Shown here: piece by piece, positions 42,815 through 53,585 of the stretch | How positions within the stretch are numbered: the stretch's first letter is position 1 | Layout of the letters: every line of letters begins with the position of its first letter | Assembly (NCBI RefSeq): GCF_003286085.1 | Contig: NW_020825294.1 | Coordinates: 15,212,501 to 15,276,500, forward strand | DNA: 64,000 bases | DNA from: Drosophila persimilis | Taxonomy: Eukaryota > Arthropoda > Insecta > Diptera > Drosophilidae | Reading direction: 5' to 3' | Program-made: the position numbers and the translations under genes | The notes under the pieces: generated by a model | The model's database searches: none | What the model was told of the DNA's origin: nothing | The model's input: only the letters and a program-made list of their open reading frames with translations

Positions 42815-44143
42815 TTTATTAGAAGGAGCAGAGTAGCAACGTTGAAAAAATTAATCAAATAGATTAGCAATATCGGAATTGTTATCTGCATAAGTACCAT
42901 TTAAGTGTAAAGAAGAGGGATATTGTGAAGAATTACGTTTAAAGTTAACAAACTTAAAGAATTGTTTGGGATCTCGTTTAAAGTTAAGCTTGCATTTAGA
43001 GAAATAACTGTTATAGCATAGGATATTACAAATGGAAAATTTGAATTTTGCAATTGAATACTTAGAAAAATCTGACTGCGAGCCAGAAAGTATAAACTTT
43101 TTATATAAAAGAGATTTTAAATTCCTTAGCTTTATTAGCCGCTGAGTGAACCAAATGGGGCCAGAAAGATTTCTGAGAGGGGAAACTAAGGGAACAAAGG
43201 AAGGAGAGATGGAAAAAAACAGGGCTGTAGAATGCGTTAGTGGCGGGTTCGATCTCATGAAAGTCGTCGAGGAATGACCAATCTATCAGAGAAAGTGATA
43301 AAATTCAAAGAGATAAAATCAGACCTCTTGAAGCAAAATATAGCCGAAGGCTTTAAGCACGATTTTGTGGGACCAGGAGAAGGCAGCTGGACATCAATTT
43401 CCAGGGTGGGATGGTAGAGGTCTTCGAGAAAAGATAGAGGGGAACCTCTGTGGACTAGAGTTTTTTTGAGTCATTAGTAAGGACAAGGTCTAAAATCCTA
43501 CCTATGCTATTACATATGACGTTTACCTGACCCAATGATGGGTCGGACAGAGAATCAACGAAATCGTGCTGCATGAATGGAAACATCGGGTTTAAATCTT
43601 CGGATGGAGACCAGGAAATATTTGGAAGATTGAAATCTCCGAGTACGACAAGACAATCGGACTCATTAAGTTGGGACGAAACAGTTCGAAAATGGGCTGC
43701 GTGAAGTATGTATGTTGAAAATTCAAAGGACGGTGGGATTTAGGGCCATGATATAAATAGATTTATCGAGGAGAGTCGAAGTTAAACTGATATAATTTCA
43801 ATATTGTTATGAGCATCGACAGAAAAAAGTTTGGGTGTTATGTCAGAACGGACAGCAATCAGGACAACACCACCACGAGATGGACGATCCGATCTATATA
43901 TGTTAAATTTGCCAATAAGGATCTCCGAATCTCAGATTGAGGAGTGAAGCCAGGTTTCGGAGAAAGAGATAATGTCAGCCTCAAAAGTTGCACTATAAGT
44001 ATGTAACTTGTTGAGCTTTCTGCCCAAACCACGAACGTTCTGATAGAAGAAGATGTAGCAGACGGAGAAGGAGTTCGAAGAATACTAGCTCGATGTTCAG
44101 GGCTAGTGCGACGATTTGTAAAGAGGTGACAAATCGTATGCAC
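42815..44143 (-). pseudogene. LINE B ORF2: endonuclease and linker
   Basis: Endonuclease motifs on the minus strand in changing frames: SFSETWLHSSI near 43940-43975 and VVLGDFNLPNI near 43620-43660. The linker is open at 42851-43258 with GPIWFTQRLIKLRNLKSLLY and DPKQFFKFVNFKRNSSQYPS, which matches the equivalent parts of LINE A (PPWFSKYFSYLKNNKSRLY). It ends at the LOA-3 insertion and continues at 37734. Many frameshifts make it older than LINE A. Confidence 0.8.
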
Positions 44144-44940
44144 CGGCCAGAAAGAGGGGTTTTAGAGGAGCAACCGCAGGGGTCACAGAATTATTTATTG
44201 AGACGGGAGCAGTGGACGTAGAGGTGTTAGTAGTTATGGGCAGGTTGAGGTTGAGGGAGCCGCATCATCCCTCCGGACGGCAGCGCTAGTGACTTTAGGT
44301 ATGACCACAGAAGCGCTTGCTACGGCTTCCTCGTTGACTTTCGGGCCGACATCTTGGTCAGACACTGGAGCGGGAGGGGCGGCAGGTGCGACTGCAGGAG
44401 AGACTGCAGATAAAGCCGATAAACCATTAGAACAAAGGTCCATGGCAAAAAAATTTATTAATGACGGTGATCGAGATTGAGGTGATCCCGGGACTGGAAA
44501 GAAACGACCGGATTAAAGTTTGGCAAATAATTGTTAACCTTCTTTCGCTTTGGCGACTCAGTCAAAATTTTATAGTCGCTATAAACTTATCCTGTAGCAT
44601 GTTGAATCCGGAGTTAAGCGCAGCGAATTCAGTATGAGTCTGTCTCATAAAAATCCGCATGTCGGTCTCAATAGCACTGCAGTCCCAACAGGTCTAGTTG
44701 AGACCGCAACGAGTGTTATGAGGTCGACTACGCATCCTCCAATTTGGCCAAAGTCGGCGCAAACAGTGCATTCCAAGTTTTCACAACCAAGAGAAGGTGA
44801 AAGTAATAAAGCACAAATTGGATTAACAATTGGAAATAACTACATGAAAACACGAGTACTGGTTATGCACATGTAGCAAGCAGAATGTACCATCTGTTAC
44901 AAACACAATACATTTTTTAGAATGCTATTACTCTCCTTAA
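44144..44940 (-). pseudogene. LINE B ORF1 remnant and 5' region
   Basis: The Cys-containing CWDCSAIETDMRIFMRQTHTE at about 44620-44690 is the end of the PHD-like finger and matches CLACREIEAEMRTFMRQTRAG in LINE A. A low-complexity Pro/Ala/Val-rich part (44234-44443) follows, as in other CR1-type ORF1 proteins. The RNA-binding C-terminal region is not recognisable. 44760-44940 has no clear frame and is probably the LINE 5' end. Confidence 0.65.
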
Positions 44941-45099
44941 ATCACCCCTCACTCTCCTAAAAGAGCGAATGATAGATATCGATAGATGAAGTACGTATGG
45001 CGAATAATATATGTATTATTCCATGTTGTGAGAGGCGTTGTAGCGAATCCTTTTAGGTTCGCTACAAACCAGATAGCACCACTACGCGATGCCGAGTTG

Positions 45100-45468
45100 C
45101 ATCCAATGGCTCTGGAGAGGAGCTGCGTGGATTCGCCGATGCGTCGTCTCATGCATACGCCGGTATCATCTACAGTCGCGTGAGTCTCAACAATGACTAT
45201 GTTGTAAAACTGATCGCCGCAAAAACCCGTGTTGCACCCATCAAACCTATATCCATCCCACGGCTCCAAATTGATGTCTCTGGTTAAGCAAGCTCTAACT
45301 ATTCCTATTTTCAGTACTTCGTGCTGTCCAGACTCCGAAATTGTACTAAATTGGCTCTCATCACCCATACGGACTTGAAACACATATGTTTGTAATCGCA
45401 CTGCTGAAATTCTGGAAGCTTGTCCACGTAGCTGCTGGCAGCACATTCGCTCGGGGATCCCGCATAAG
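45100..45468 (+). pseudogene. orphan BEL RNase H fragment
   Basis: Plus-strand frame from about 45129: GFADASSHAYAGIIYSRVS, then VVKLIAAKTRVAPIKPISI, with the first RNase H Asp. After a frame change come CPDSEIVLNWLSSPIRT and NTYVCNRTAEIL (45310-45410), where relatives have WSDS. No LTR or other pol part adjoins. It lies between the LINE B 5' end and the LINE C 3' end and ends at about 45468. It belongs to a BEL family different from the four larger copies. Confidence 0.8.
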
Positions 45469-45582
45469 CTTCACGATTCCTTTTAGACTCACTACTTTTT
45501 GCATGTAGACGGTAGAGGTAAAGGGAATTATAATCCGAGCATAAGACCCTAAACCGTTCATGCAAGGAATAATTCGATCTAC
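45469..45582 (-). pseudogene. CR1-like LINE C, C-terminal end of ORF2
   Basis: The minus strand encodes RSNYSLHERFRVLCSDYNSLYLYRL in pieces that match the ends of LINE A (RSNYADHEPFRVLCHNYNSL) and the 780-1547 copy. The reading resumes across the Osvaldo-like element at 59356, flanked by the CTAC duplication. Confidence 0.85.
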
Positions 45583-46735
45583 TGTGAGCAACCGCGGTTC
45601 CCACAGGCCGAAATCGGCCGAAGCACAGCCGGATAAGGCTGAAGAACGGCCGGATAAGGCGATCGTCACTCCGGATACCCGCGGATATCCGGATGCGGCG
45701 AAGGGGCCAAGGGCCTCCAAAGAGAAGAAGTGTCCCGCTCTCGGAGAGGTAGAGACGCCAGAGGCAGAAGAGACGGCGGGATCGGGCCGGCAGTAGGCCG
45801 ACGCATGACCAAATAAGGTCATGGGATCACGCCACCGGCCTGGTCCCGTTACGAATGCCGTGGAAACCAGGAGACGGCAATGGAAAGTGACCGACGCCGA
45901 GCCGAGGTCCCGTTAAGGCGGGGTTATAAAAGAAGGCTGCGGCGACGGAGCGAGATCTTTCGCGGATGAGTGTGTGTACCAAATTTGGTTACTCTAGCCT
46001 TAATAGTCTCTGAGATTTGTGGATGCCTCAGATTTTCGTCCTTTGCGGGGGCAGAAGGGGGTGTGGCGAAATTTTGACACAAAATGGTAAAGGTCCGATA
46101 TCACAGGAGTGTGGATACCAAATTTGGTTGCTCTGGCTCTTATAGGTTCTGAGATCCTTGAATTCATATTTTGCAATTGGCAAAACCGACCATGAAACCT
46201 GTGTGTTAGAGAGAGACAGAGCGAGAAAGAATAAAATTGTTTTCTTGATTCTGGCTATAATAATTATACGATCTGGTTCAGATTTTGCACTCGAGAAGAT
46301 ATAGTCATCTTCTACGATTCTGCGTTTCTGCCCTTTGTGGGGGCGGAAGTGGGCGGGGCAAAGTTTTGAAATATTCTTGTAGCAGTGACATATCACAGAA
46401 GTCTGGATCCAAAACATCGTTGCTCTAGCTCTTATAGTCTTTGAGCACTAGGCGCTGAAGGGGACGGACAGACGGACGGACGGACAGACGGACAGACAGA
46501 CGGACAGACAGACATGGCTCAATCGACTCGGCTATTGATGCTGATCAATAATATATATACTTTATGGGGTCGGAAACGATTCCTTCTGGACGTTACACAC
46601 ATCCACTTTTACCACAAATCTAATATACCCCAATACTCATTTTGAGTATCGAATATAAAAATACGTTGCATCGAATCTGCCGACCGCTGAGCGAGCCCAG
46701 CGAACTCAAGCGGCCCAAAAACCAAGTCCGGTACA
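45583..46735 (+). repeat. Osvaldo-like 5' LTR with mini-me-type insertion
   Basis: 45583-45971 matches the first part of the 3' LTR and 46656-46735 matches its end. About 400 bases equivalent to 58887-59289 are replaced by a mini-me-type repeat (45972-46655). A TATA-like TATAAAAG is at 45925-45932, about 45 bases before the replaced part, so any transcript would run straight into the repeat. Confidence 0.8.
45972..46655. repeat. mini-me-type repeat, copy 2 (longest)
   Basis: Two internal imperfect copies of ACCAAATTTGGTTACTCTAG with CTTATAG (about 45980 and 46108), a GGGGGCGGAAGTGGGCGGGG block, the (RGAC)n tract at about 46463-46512, then the conserved ATATATATACTTTATGGGGT block and a tail that ends at about 46655. 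Shares modules with 1-270 and 61197-61500. Non-coding. Confidence 0.65.
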
Positions 46736-46737
46736 AC

Positions 46738-46755
46738 TGGCGCCCAACGTGGGGC
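46738..46755 (+). promoter_or_regulatory. Osvaldo-like primer binding site, tRNA-Lys
   Basis: TGGCGCCCAACGTGGGGC is the exact complement of the 3' end of fly tRNA-Lys with CCA, two bases after the 5' LTR end. Confidence 0.85.
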
Positions 46756-46808
46756 CTACAACGACGAATAGTAAAACAAAGGGAGGAGAGATATAGACGA
46801 GGGGATGG

Positions 46809-47990
46809 GGAAGGGACAATGGATCCACCGGTTGGAAAAGAAGAAGCTTTTCCAATGCGGCCACGCCTTCGGAATGCGGCTGGAGGGCACAGTGGATGAG
46901 ATGAGAAGAACATTCAATGAGTGGATGAGGGAACACGAGGATGAGTCAGATTGGGCTGACCTGATGAGGTATGGGAGCGTCGGGCGGACAGGTCCTCGTG
47001 CGGACGACAGCCGCTGCGGCGCTGTGGAGGTCCCCGGTCGAAATACAACGAGAATTGATCGCGAGTCTGTCAGTGCCGGTACCGGAACGCTCGCACACAG
47101 GGACGCCTAGTAGGTCCCGCCACCAAGGGAGGGATCAAAGCCGAGAGGCCGAAAGGGGAGGACCGAACCAGCCCCTGTACGGCCGGTGCACCTGGACTAC
47201 GCCAGAGTGGCGAAACAGGTGAGAGAGTGGTCGTTCCGTTTCGACGGGACGACGAAGCCTCTCGAGTTCTTGGAGCAGGTCGAGTGGTCCGCCGAGACAT
47301 GCGGTCTGGATCCTGATCTAATCCCAAGGGCGATACCAGAGCTGTTAAAGGGACGGCGCTGATGTGGTTTGTGGCGAACAACCGACAGTGGAGAACGTGG
47401 AAAGAGTACTCGACCAGCTTCCAGGCTTACTTTCTGCCGCGGGGATACTTTGAGAAGTTTCTGCAGGAAGTGAGAATGAGGAAACAGAAATGGGGCGAGA
47501 CCTTTAAAGAATATATGGTGGAAATGCAAACACTTATGCGACCCCCAGGAGGAGCAAACGGAGCTGATCCGGGAGAATAGCATGCCAGATCTGAGAGCCT
47601 ATATGAGGCCACACAGGTGCTGGGATCTCGACACCATGATGGAATTGGCAGACGAGCTCGAGGCGAGGAGAGGGACCGCCTAGAGTTCCAACGGGAGAAT
47701 CAAACCGTTAAGCCCGGGCTGCAAATCCCTTCCACAAGCCGGCCGAGACGACGGCATGTCGACGGTGCAACCACGGCCCACTGGACGGAGCAGCACGAGA
47801 GGAGGGGGGAGCGTGTGTCCTTATGCCGACACCGACCAATGGCAATATCGAGAATGGATCCGGCCCTGTCGTTCCGGAGGTGTGGGAGCGCGGATCATTG
47901 GAGCCGGGAGTTCAACGCCCGACCCCTCACCTATTGCTGGAGATGCGGAAATTTGGGCATCTCGGCGTAGCAGTGCTGCCGGAAGACGGG
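46809..47990 (+). pseudogene. gag: Osvaldo-like gag (multiple frameshifts)
   Basis: Pieces in different frames: GTVDEMRRTFNEWMREHEDE (N-terminal, about 46885-46950), WSFRFDGTTKPLEFLEQVEW (47220-47290), then the capsid segment ALMWFVANNRQWRTWKEYST and YFLPRGYFEKFLQEVRMRKQ with FKEYMVEMQTLMRPP (47340-47550). It ends in zinc-knuckle remnants RRCGSADHWSREF and YCWRCGNLG (47860-47960), in which one Cys is replaced. The retrotransposon-type capsid would form the particle. No single frame covers more than about 130 codons. Confidence 0.8.
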
Positions 47991-48099
47991 AAATGCCCCG
48001 TGAGCCACGCCGCGGAGGGCCGTGCCAGGGTCGCAAGAAACTGTCCCTCAAGCCTAGTCGGCAGGCTGACCAGCGAAGAGCGAGGAGGTCGCGGGATAA

Positions 48100-48717
48100 G
48101 ACCTGCAAGCCAAAGTGGATACAGGAGCTACCAGCAGTTTCGTGAGCCGCGAGCTGGCGGACCGACAAAAGGGTGAAGGCCGGGAGGCGGCGGCAAGGAA
48201 AAGGGTGAGGTTGGCGGATGGCCATAGCCAGGAGGTCACGTGCCAGATCGAAACGAAAGTATGATTTGGGATCAAGGAGATCCCAATGGTGTTACTCGTG
48301 TTGCCGGGTATGATAGATGAGTTAGTTTTAGGATGGGATTTCCTCCGCGCGGTCGGCGCAGTGGTGACCTGTGCAGGGCACAGGGTGGTGATCCCTGCCC
48401 AAGATCGGGAACGAGGAGATCAGGAAGAAAGACTGTCCGTGGGTAAGGCCGAAGCTGGGGACACGGCTCCAGAGTCCGACAAGAAAACGGAAACGACACT
48501 AAGAATGGCCGCCAGAGAGGTGTCCGCGGGCATGAGGCTTGATGAGGGGGCGAGGGAAGAGCCAGTGGAGGAATTCCTAGCCCGAGAATTGGAGGCGTTT
48601 TCCAGAATCGAGGGGGTGTCTAATGAGGCGGTGCACACAATCACCATGAGTGACTCGCAACCGATTAACCAAAGATACTACCCGAAGAACCCCAAAATGC
48701 AGGCCGAGATTAACCAG
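48100..48717 (+). pseudogene. Osvaldo-like protease and start of reverse transcriptase
   Basis: Aspartic protease: VDTGATSSFVSRELADRQ at about 48112-48165 keeps the DTG triad; VLPGMIDELVLGWDFLRA is at about 48301-48355 in another frame. The same frame (open at 48286-48717) runs on through an acidic linker to SQPINQRYYPKNPKMQAEIN, the usual N-terminal border of Ty3/gypsy RT. BEL-4 is inserted exactly here (ACCAG, 48713-48717), and RT continues at 53581. Confidence 0.85.
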
Positions 48718-48758
48718 TGTTCAGGCCAGCAGCAGATGAGTGCCGCGCACTGTGCCAA

Positions 48759-49660
48759 CTGTGCACCGTGGCAATCCAATCGCCCGTGATTCCACTTCCC
48801 CAGTCGTACCGAGTCCAAGTTCTTCCGACGCGCCACCCAGCATTCAAAATTATTTCGCCTCCGGCCAAAGACCTGTCCTTCTGGGAACAGCAATCATTAA
48901 TATTTGCCACCTGGGGACAAATTTCCGCGCCCGCGCTCTAATCGACCCGGGATCCGAGGCAAAGTTTATCACGGAACGTCTTTTTAATATAATCAAGTTG
49001 CCTCAATCGGACAGTATCCGCTCCACGAAGATCTGTCATTTTGCCATCCATTCCACGACGAGGCCGGACTTGCACTTAAACGGCCTATGTTCTGCCGGAA
49101 CTGGCTGGTCACCTGCCATCCTATCCGATTCCGCAAACTTCGTTGCGAGACCTGCCGAGCCTTGCATGGGCAGACCCGACCTTCCACGAGAGTTCACAAA
49201 TAGATGTCCTGATTGGAGCGGATATCCTTCCGTCCATCCTGTTAAGCGGCTCACAGACCAACATCTGTGGCTCTCTCCTCGGGCAGGAAACCATTTTCGG
49301 GTGGATACTTACCAGCCCAGTGCCCAATACTGTAGAAAGCAGTATTTCATCCTTCTCTACGCAAGTTTCGAACGAGCTAGAGGCTCCCTTAGACCAGCTT
49401 CTTACCAAGTTTTGGGAGGTGGAGACACTACCGGTGAAAATCGTAGGCGAGTCGGATGCCTACTGCGAAAGCAATTTCCTCCGAACCACTTCGAGAACGT
49501 CGAACGGAAAGTACGTTGCCGTTCCGTGACCCAGATCGTCTCGGATCCGATCTGGGGTATTCAAGGTTGATTGCCCTGACTCAGTTTCTGCGGAACGAAA
49601 ATCGTTCAAAAAGAGACTCTACCTTACAAGCGCAATACGACTCCGTGATCCAAGAATAGC
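48759..49660 (+). pseudogene. BEL-4 protease and linker
   Basis: Protease: GTAIINICHLGTNFRARALI followed by DPGSEAKFITERLF, where most BEL proteases have DSGSQ; the Asp is kept and Ser is replaced by Pro. Linker in another frame: LPSLAWADPTFHESSQIDVL, IGADILPSILLSGSQ, GQETIFGWILTSP and LDQLLTKFWEVETLPV. Further frame changes follow at 49500-49660. Confidence 0.8.
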
Positions 49661-51290
49661 TAGACCTTGATCACATGACAGAAGTTCCTCCGATTCATGG
49701 CCGGAGGAACCACGAAAGTCCGCGTTGTATTTAACGCATTCAGCCCGTCGACTAACGGTATCAGCTTTAATGATCTTCTGCACCCCGGCCCTGTTCTCCA
49801 GTCCGACTTAACCCTTCAGATCCTGAAGTGGCGCTACTACCGGTACGTCTTCAATGCTGACATCAGCAAGATGTAACGGCAGATTTGGGTAGATCCGAAG
49901 CACACCCCCTTCCAGCGAATATTGTTTCGCAACAAGGAGGGCGAGATACGCGACTATGAGTTGCAAACTGTTACCTTTGGAGTCAATTGTGCTCCCTTTC
50001 TCGCCATCCGGGTGTTGCAACGGCTTGCAGACGATGTCCAGTCCCGATTCCCGAGAGCCAGTCACATCATTCGGTCCTGTATGTATGTCGACGACGTCCT
50101 AGCGGGGGCAGACTCTCCCACTGAGGCTCAACTAGCTATCCGCGAGTTACAGGCCGCCCTGAGCTCTGCCGGGTTTCCACTGAGAAAATGGACGTCCAAC
50201 CACAAGGATATCCTGACTACCATTCCGAATGACCATCTCCTTCACACCGACTTCCTTGAAATTGAGGCAGAAAGCACAGCCAAGACTCTCGGAATTTGCT
50301 GGAAGGCGACAACAGACGATTTCTTCTTCGTTCCGCCAGAACTGGCATTTACGGCATCCTATACCAAGCGAGCGGTGCTTTCCCAGATAGCAAGGTTATT
50401 CGACCCTGCGGGCTGGTTGGCTCCTTTCATTGTCCGGTCAAAGATCTTCATGCAAGAGATCTGGTTGCAAGAAGTGGGATGGGACGAAGATCTTCCGACC
50501 GTGATGCGTCAGCGCTGGCAGAGTTTTCTGCAGAGCTACTCCGCTCTCGACCAGATCCGCATTCCAAGGTGGATTGGCTCCGAACCATCTGTAAGGGTCG
50601 AGCATCATGGATTTTGCGATGCGTCCGAAAAGGCGTACGGTGCGGCGATCTACGTACGCATCGAGACTTACCACCTGGTCAAGGTGCAGTTGCTCACCGC
50701 GAAAACACGAGTCGCACCCGTTAAGACTGTATCGCTCCCCCAGTTAGAGCTATGCGGCGCCGTGCTACTGTGCGAAATGGCGACGGCTGAAAAAGCCTGC
50801 TTGCCACTGGACTTCCTTCGTGGCCAACCGTGTGACCAGAATTTCCCAAGCCACCGAGGTCGAGAATAAGGGTCACGTTCCGTCCGCACAAAATCCCGCC
50901 GACCTCGCCAGCAGGGGCGTATCCTTACAGGAGCTCGTCGAGAACCAACTCTGGTGGCACGGACCAGCGTGGTTGCAAGGGACCCGGCATCAATGCCCAG
51001 CCCAAGGCAGGGACGATCCCGTGATAACCCTCGAGCAACGTGCTATGAAGGTTAATTTTGCACCGAGCCCATCCGAAGAATTCCTCGATCGGTTCTGCCG
51101 GAAGCTGGTCGTCGGACAAGAGGACCACCTTGTAAGCGAAGACATTACCAAAGCTGAGCGCACTATTATCCTAGAGACTCAGCGCAGGGAATACTCCCAA
51201 GAGTATCACTGCCTAAGCGAGAAGCGGCCAGTGCCAAGGTCAAGTTCTATCCTGAATTTGAACCCGTTCCTAGAACAACATGTGGCCGTA
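49661..51290 (+). pseudogene. BEL-4 reverse transcriptase and RNase H
   Basis: RT: TTKVRVVFNAFSPSTNGISF, VFNADISKM followed by a stop (Tyr in relatives) and RQIWV, LQTVTFGVNCAPFLAIRVL and the catalytic MYVDDVLAGA (open from 49922). Thumb: LRKWTSNHKDIL, KTLGICWKA, ARLFDPAGWLAPFIV. RNase H: VEHHGFCDASEKAYGAAIYV; the frame then breaks at LPLDFL. The WSDS block with the second Asp is missing before FVANRVTRISQATE and SAQNPADLASRG. Confidence 0.85.
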
Positions 51291-52292
51291 TCGCAACTTC
51301 TTCCTTTCTGAAGTACGACGAATGGCATCCCATTATTCTGCCGTACCGCTGCCGGCTATCCCGCCTTCTCGCGCAATTCACCCAACGGATAACTCTTCAT
51401 GGCGGGAACCAACTAATGGTGCGACTTATCCGATCCAAGTTCTGGATTCCCAAGGATCAGAAACTCATGAAGGGGGTGGTAAACTCCTGCAAGGTATGCG
51501 TCATCCATAGACAGAAGTTGCAAGCCCAAATGATGGGTGATCTTCCCACGGAACGAACGTCCTTTTTCAGACCATTCACGCACACCGGAATTGACTACGC
51601 GGGTCCCTTCGAAATACGGAATTACACAGGCAGAGCGTGCCTGATAACCAAGGGGTATGTGTGTGTGTTCGTGTGTTTTTCCACGAAGGCGATCCATTTG
51701 GAGCCCACGTCGGATCTCTCGACCGAAAAATTTCTTGCAGTCTTCGCTCGTTTCGTCGCACGACGAGGGTGTCCGCAGCGCATTCACTCCGACAGTGGCA
51801 AAACTTTCGTTGGTGCCGCCAAGGTGCTTTCCCGTGACTTCCTAGAAGCATTCAAGGGCTCGATAACTGATGCGTGGCGTTTCATCCCACCAGGAGCTCC
51901 ACACATGGCAGGTCTGTGGGAAGCCGGGAAGAAGAGTTTCAAAACTCTCTTCTACAAAGCCACGTCCACTCGGAAGTACACTTTCGAAGAGAGTGGTTGC
52001 CAGCGGTGACAGTTTTGCCAGCGGTGGAAAGAGGAATACCCTTAAAGAGCTCCACAAGCGCACTAAGTGGCAGACGCCGACGACAAACCTCCAGGTTGGG
52101 GATATGGTTGTCGTCAAAGAAGACAACCTGCCCTCCTATGAATGGCGGCTCGGGAGAGCCCAGTCCGTGTATCCCGCCGCTGACGATAGAGTCCGTGTGG
52201 CAGATATCCTTACTGCCCGCGGGGTCCTTAGAAGGCCTGTTGTAAAGGTTGTTCTCCTCCCAGTAGAACGCCCTAGTTCCGTCCAACAATAA
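51291..52292 (+). pseudogene. BEL-4 integrase and DUF5641
   Basis: Integrase: CKVCVIHRQKLQAQMMGDLP, then the triad in HTGIDYAGPF, HSDSGKTFVGA and AGLWEAGKKSFK with VCFSTKAIHLEPTSDLST between (51416-52009). After a deletion that removes the NSRPL to PGHFL region comes a frame change. DUF5641: LHKRTKWQTPTTNLQVGDMV, VVKEDNLPSYEWRLG and GVLRRPVVKVVLLPVE (52000-52290). Catalytic residues are kept, but the C-terminal part is collapsed. Confidence 0.85.
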
Positions 52293-52377
52293 CGCGAATG
52301 TACCTTCCAAAGCTCCAAGTTTCATTACTAATACTTCTTCGACCACTTTCCTTCCTCCTAGTTCATCGTATCCAGAC

Positions 52378-53285
52378 ATGGCCCCACGCTCACGCGCCAA
52401 CCGCACCGGGGAGAGCCGGCGTCCACGGGGTAGCACCTACCGCTACAGTTGCCGAGTCAGGAATACCGTCTGCTCAGGAATACACCCGCTACGGACCTGC
52501 CACGTGTTTCTGCGCCTGAGCCCTGAGAAGAGGCTTCGAGCCGTCCTGAGAAACAAATACTGCGCCAACTGCCTGGCGCACCAGCACTCCGGGAAAGACT
52601 GCCTCAGTGGCGGTGCAGGGTGTGTGGCAAGAACCACCACACGCTACTCCACATATACGCGCTTCGCTGTCCAGCCCGCTCAGCCTCGGGAATACAGTCG
52701 ACAGCTACATCGGCCCACGCCGGACGCCGCCCTCGTCGTCCAGCCCCGGCTGCAACGCCGCCATCTACGCCGGCTCACGCCGAGCGCCGTCCTCGTCGGA
52801 GCGTCAGCCGACCGGTCGTAGGAACAGCGACCTCATCGTTTTCGAGCCCAGCGTCTCAAGCTGAGTGCCGTCCCCGTCACCCCGTGAACCGCCCCGTCGT
52901 AGGAACCCCGGCGCCCCCCGTAAGCTCCCTTCTACAACATAGGAGCCTCAATATCCTCCCGACGGCGCTGGTGGTCCTGGATACGGGCTCGAAGGATTTC
53001 GAAACGGGCGCGCTCATCGACCCATGCACGCCGGTGAGCTGCATTGACGACTCATTGGCCTCCGCCTTCAAGCTACCTACTACGCGCGTCGGCAACGAGA
53101 AGGTTGCCACCGCGGTCATTCGTACCAAGACGGGCGACTTCCCACTGGAAGCCATCCTGAAGGTCGAGCCCCGTTTGAAGATCCGCACGCCGATCCGATC
53201 CGCGTATCCGGTGCATGCACACAGCCATAGACACCGATTGGGCTTTGCATCCTGCAGGGGGGGGGAGATATTCATCAGCAGATGA
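52378..53285 (+). pseudogene. BEL-4 downstream gag-nucleocapsid/protease-like frame
   Basis: A frame starting MAPRSRANRTGESRRPR after DUF5641. It has LRTCHVFLRLSPEKRLRAVL, then the knuckle-like NKYCANCLAHQHSGKDC and, in the next frame, CGKNHHTLLHIYALRC, an Ala/Pro/Arg-rich spacer with near-repeats (RRPRRPAPAATPPST, PRRSVSRPVVGT, PRHPVNRPVVGT), and ALVVLDTGSKDFETGALIDP followed by CTPVSCIDDSLASAFKLP. The last part resembles a BEL protease with DPC at the active-site position. The sequence runs to the 3' LTR. The position after integrase is not usual; see findings. Confidence 0.65.
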
Positions 53286-53580
53286 GTGCCGCGCACTGTG
53301 CCAACTTCGTGCGCTCCGGTCCCAACTCGCTCTCACGCGCTTGGAGGGGCGCTCGGGAGATTTTACGACCCACGATCTACCCGGCGCTCAAGCCATCATA
53401 GAGCATAGATCATAAGGCCTAGTTTAGTTACGTTTCAACCCCCGTTTCAAACGCACGATCTACCGCGCGACCCCCGAAATAAATACTACATATTTACCAC
53501 AAACCACCACGGCATTTCATTTCTTGCGACGGCTACTAGGAGGTTTCACTTCATCATCCATATCGTCGTTGGAGACAACA
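53269..53580 (+). repeat. BEL-4 3' LTR
   Basis: 312 bp. It starts TATTCATCAGCAGATGAGTG after a G-rich tract (53257-53267) and ends GAGACAACA. The first about 40 bases match 48718-48758. AATAAATA at 53480-53487 is a possible poly(A) signal. Confidence 0.75.
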
Positions 53581-53585
53581 ACCAG

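Larger units (their letters stand above)
48718..53580 (+). mobile_element. BEL-4: BEL/Pao element inside the Osvaldo-like RT
   Basis: Flanked by ACCAG (48713-48717 and 53581-53585). The 3' LTR is 53269-53580 (312 bp). The 5' LTR keeps only about 41 bases (48718-48758) and then runs directly into protease, so the rest of the LTR, the primer site and the upstream gag are deleted. The plus strand has protease, RT, RNase H, integrase, DUF5641, then a second gag/protease-like frame (52378-53285). Removing the element and one duplication restores the Osvaldo-like RT border, which proves nesting. Confidence 0.85.
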
